Below, piece after piece: positions 63,004 to 64,000 of a stretch of 64,000 nt of DNA. The notes beneath the pieces were generated by a model. It saw nothing but the letters and a program-made list of their open reading frames with translations. It did no database searches and was not told where the DNA came from. Position 1 is the first letter of the stretch, and the number at the start of each line of letters is the position of its first letter. This DNA comes from Paragonimus westermani (lineage: Eukaryota; Platyhelminthes; Trematoda; Plagiorchiida; Troglotrematidae): the NCBI GenBank assembly GCA_008508345.1, contig QNGE01000743.1, positions 113,489 to 177,488 of the forward strand, read 5' to 3'. A program made the position numbers and the translations under genes.

Positions 63004-63382
63004 TTGGACTACTCACCAGTAATCTAAAATATCGCCTTGCAGGTTTAATGAGTTCAGTGATCTCGACCTGTCTCAGAAGTCCTAATCAGGTGGTTATCGA
63101 CTTCAGTTAACAGGACAGTCAATGTGTCTCCTCTCGAGACGATCGGGCAACATGATAATTGCTTACAAGCAAAATTGGTTGAGCGTTCAGATTTGATAAT
63201 TCGGTCGTGCCTAATGTGAGGTCAATGGCCCAATGGTTAACACGGTTGCCTCATGATTGGAATGGCCGGAGTTCAAACCCCGGCCATGGTAAGGATATAC
63301 GCTACTGACGAGCTCTAATGAGAGCGAAACTCGATTCTATTGGTTCTTTTCGAAAGAGGCTGGCTGCAAAGTCTGTCTCCCA
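63004..63382 (+). mobile_element. tRNA-derived SINE inside the PLE structure
   Basis: Starts with GGACTACTCACCAGTAATCT (the terminal motif), continues through TTAACAGGACAG, TCTCGAGACGATCGGGC, box A TGGCCCAATGG at 63226-63236 and box B GTTCAAACC near 63271, and stops at GGCTGCAAAGTCTGTCT, before the SINE tail. The junction with PLE coding sequence is at about 63382. Confidence 0.75.
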
Positions 63383-63383
63383 T

Positions 63384-63870
63384 GTTGTGAACCACTTCAC
63401 TTGCAGTGACGTTTATATAGGCAGAACAGATCGAAAATATCGCATCGAGTCGCTGAACACATCCTGAAGTAGTTGAAACAACTGATGACGCACCAGCCTC
63501 GACTTGTAGCACTGACGGCTCGAAATCCGACGTCATCAATTGCTAACCACGTCATAGCAACAGGACGCAAAGTTGAGCCATTAAATTCATTCAAGATACT
63601 GTAGCGTACTCGAAACTCAAGGTTATTGGCTTTCTGCGAATCGGTGCTCATCCGAACTTATCAGCCGACGTTATGTGCACAAAAGTGGTTGAGACAACCT
63701 ACTGGATTACCATTTTCGTGATGATGTAATGCTTTTGGTTGTGGGCGTGTCAAGCCTCTGTCTGTCCTCACCTTTACAATGTATATAACTGGCATGTTTT
63801 ATGCGTGTGACTGATGAGAGTAAACGAAATGTTAACATATTGCAATATCTGTCTTCTTTCTGCTCTGATA
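63384..63870 (+). pseudogene. Penelope-like element: GIY-YIG endonuclease remnant and 3' end
   Basis: The frame begins VVNHFTCSDVYIGRTDRKYR, where DVYIGRT is the second half of the GIY-YIG nuclease motif found at the C-terminus of most PLE proteins. After a frameshift, NHVIATGRKVEPLNSFKI, then a TAG, then RTRNSRLLAFCESVLIRTYQ and LCAQK match the usual ending of fluke PLEs. The reverse transcriptase is absent, so the copy is 5'-truncated and dead. The last 249 bp form the right arm of the inverted pair. Confidence 0.75.
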
Positions 63871-63985
63871 GAGGTGTAATGAGAACGGAACTAGTGTCTA
63901 GTGCTTCTTTTCGAAAACGGCCGACTAGAAAGTCCAGGGAAATGCAGTGGCTATGACAAGCTGTGGGTGATGTTCAGCCTATATA
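63871..63985 (+). repeat. SINE 3' half, continuation of 62485-62717
   Basis: GAGGTGTAATGAGAACGGAA, then GTGTCTAGTGCTTCTTTTCG and GACAAGCTGTGGGTGATGTT follow the SINE consensus exactly where the left half stopped. Confidence 0.7.
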
Positions 63986-64000
63986 TCTAATACTCATACA

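Noticed and set aside
1..64000. CRISPR array, operon structure or bacterial contamination
   Set aside because: No regularly spaced short repeats; genes are intron-split, and the repeats are eukaryotic retroelements.

Overview
The window looks like nuclear DNA of an invertebrate, most likely a digenean flatworm (trematode). The reasons are very long introns (about 5.9 to 20.7 kb), no compact gene layout, roughly 42 percent GC by eye, and a mix of tRNA-derived SINEs, a Penelope-like element (PLE) with a GIY-YIG endonuclease remnant, a decayed Ty3/Gypsy element and RTE-like LINE tails whose protein motifs resemble those of flatworm elements. The organism call is inference; no rRNA, mitochondrial or species-diagnostic gene is present.

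One protein-coding gene can be supported. It lies on the minus strand and occupies most of the left 46.6 kb. Four exons were recognised: 46634-45983, 30618-30371, 24481-24327 and 3652-3370. Each internal boundary has a GT donor or AG acceptor, and all three junctions agree in reading phase (1, 0 and 2), giving 1,338 nt or 446 codons. The product starts with about 217 Ser/Thr-rich residues of unknown function, followed by helical spectrin-repeat-like sequence and a second low-complexity linker with a coiled coil. The frame is still open at the last exon, so the gene continues beyond the left edge or into exons not found. It is best called a spectrin-repeat protein of the dystrophin/nesprin/spectraplakin kind; the exact orthologue is not recognised.

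Introns and flanks are full of transposon debris. The commonest family is a tRNA-derived SINE (box A TGGCGCAGTGG, box B GTTCAAATC) present as full, partial, nested and fold-back copies at 1, 6.6, 7.7, 9.8, 14.1, 49.6, 51.3, 52.2, 53.5, 55.5, 56.9, 61.6, 62.4 and 63.0-64.0 kb. A second tRNA-like family occurs at 22.4 and 33.2 kb. LINE remnants lie at about 5.2 kb (C2H2 finger) and 20.1-20.4 kb (RTE-like tail ending in a trinucleotide repeat).

The right end, 60.7-64.0 kb, is a nested stack: a decayed Ty3/Gypsy element (gag, protease, reverse transcriptase) carrying a 47-bp SINE fragment with a 10-bp target duplication, then a SINE split by a PLE-derived insertion with 247-bp inverted arms and yet another SINE inside.

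Two direct tandem duplications (1,770 bp at 41.3-44.8 kb and 1,228 bp at 51.2-53.7 kb) each meet at a single N. They look like unmerged contig overlaps, i.e. assembly artefacts rather than biology. No CRISPR array, operon, bacterial signal, rRNA or intact tRNA gene was seen.
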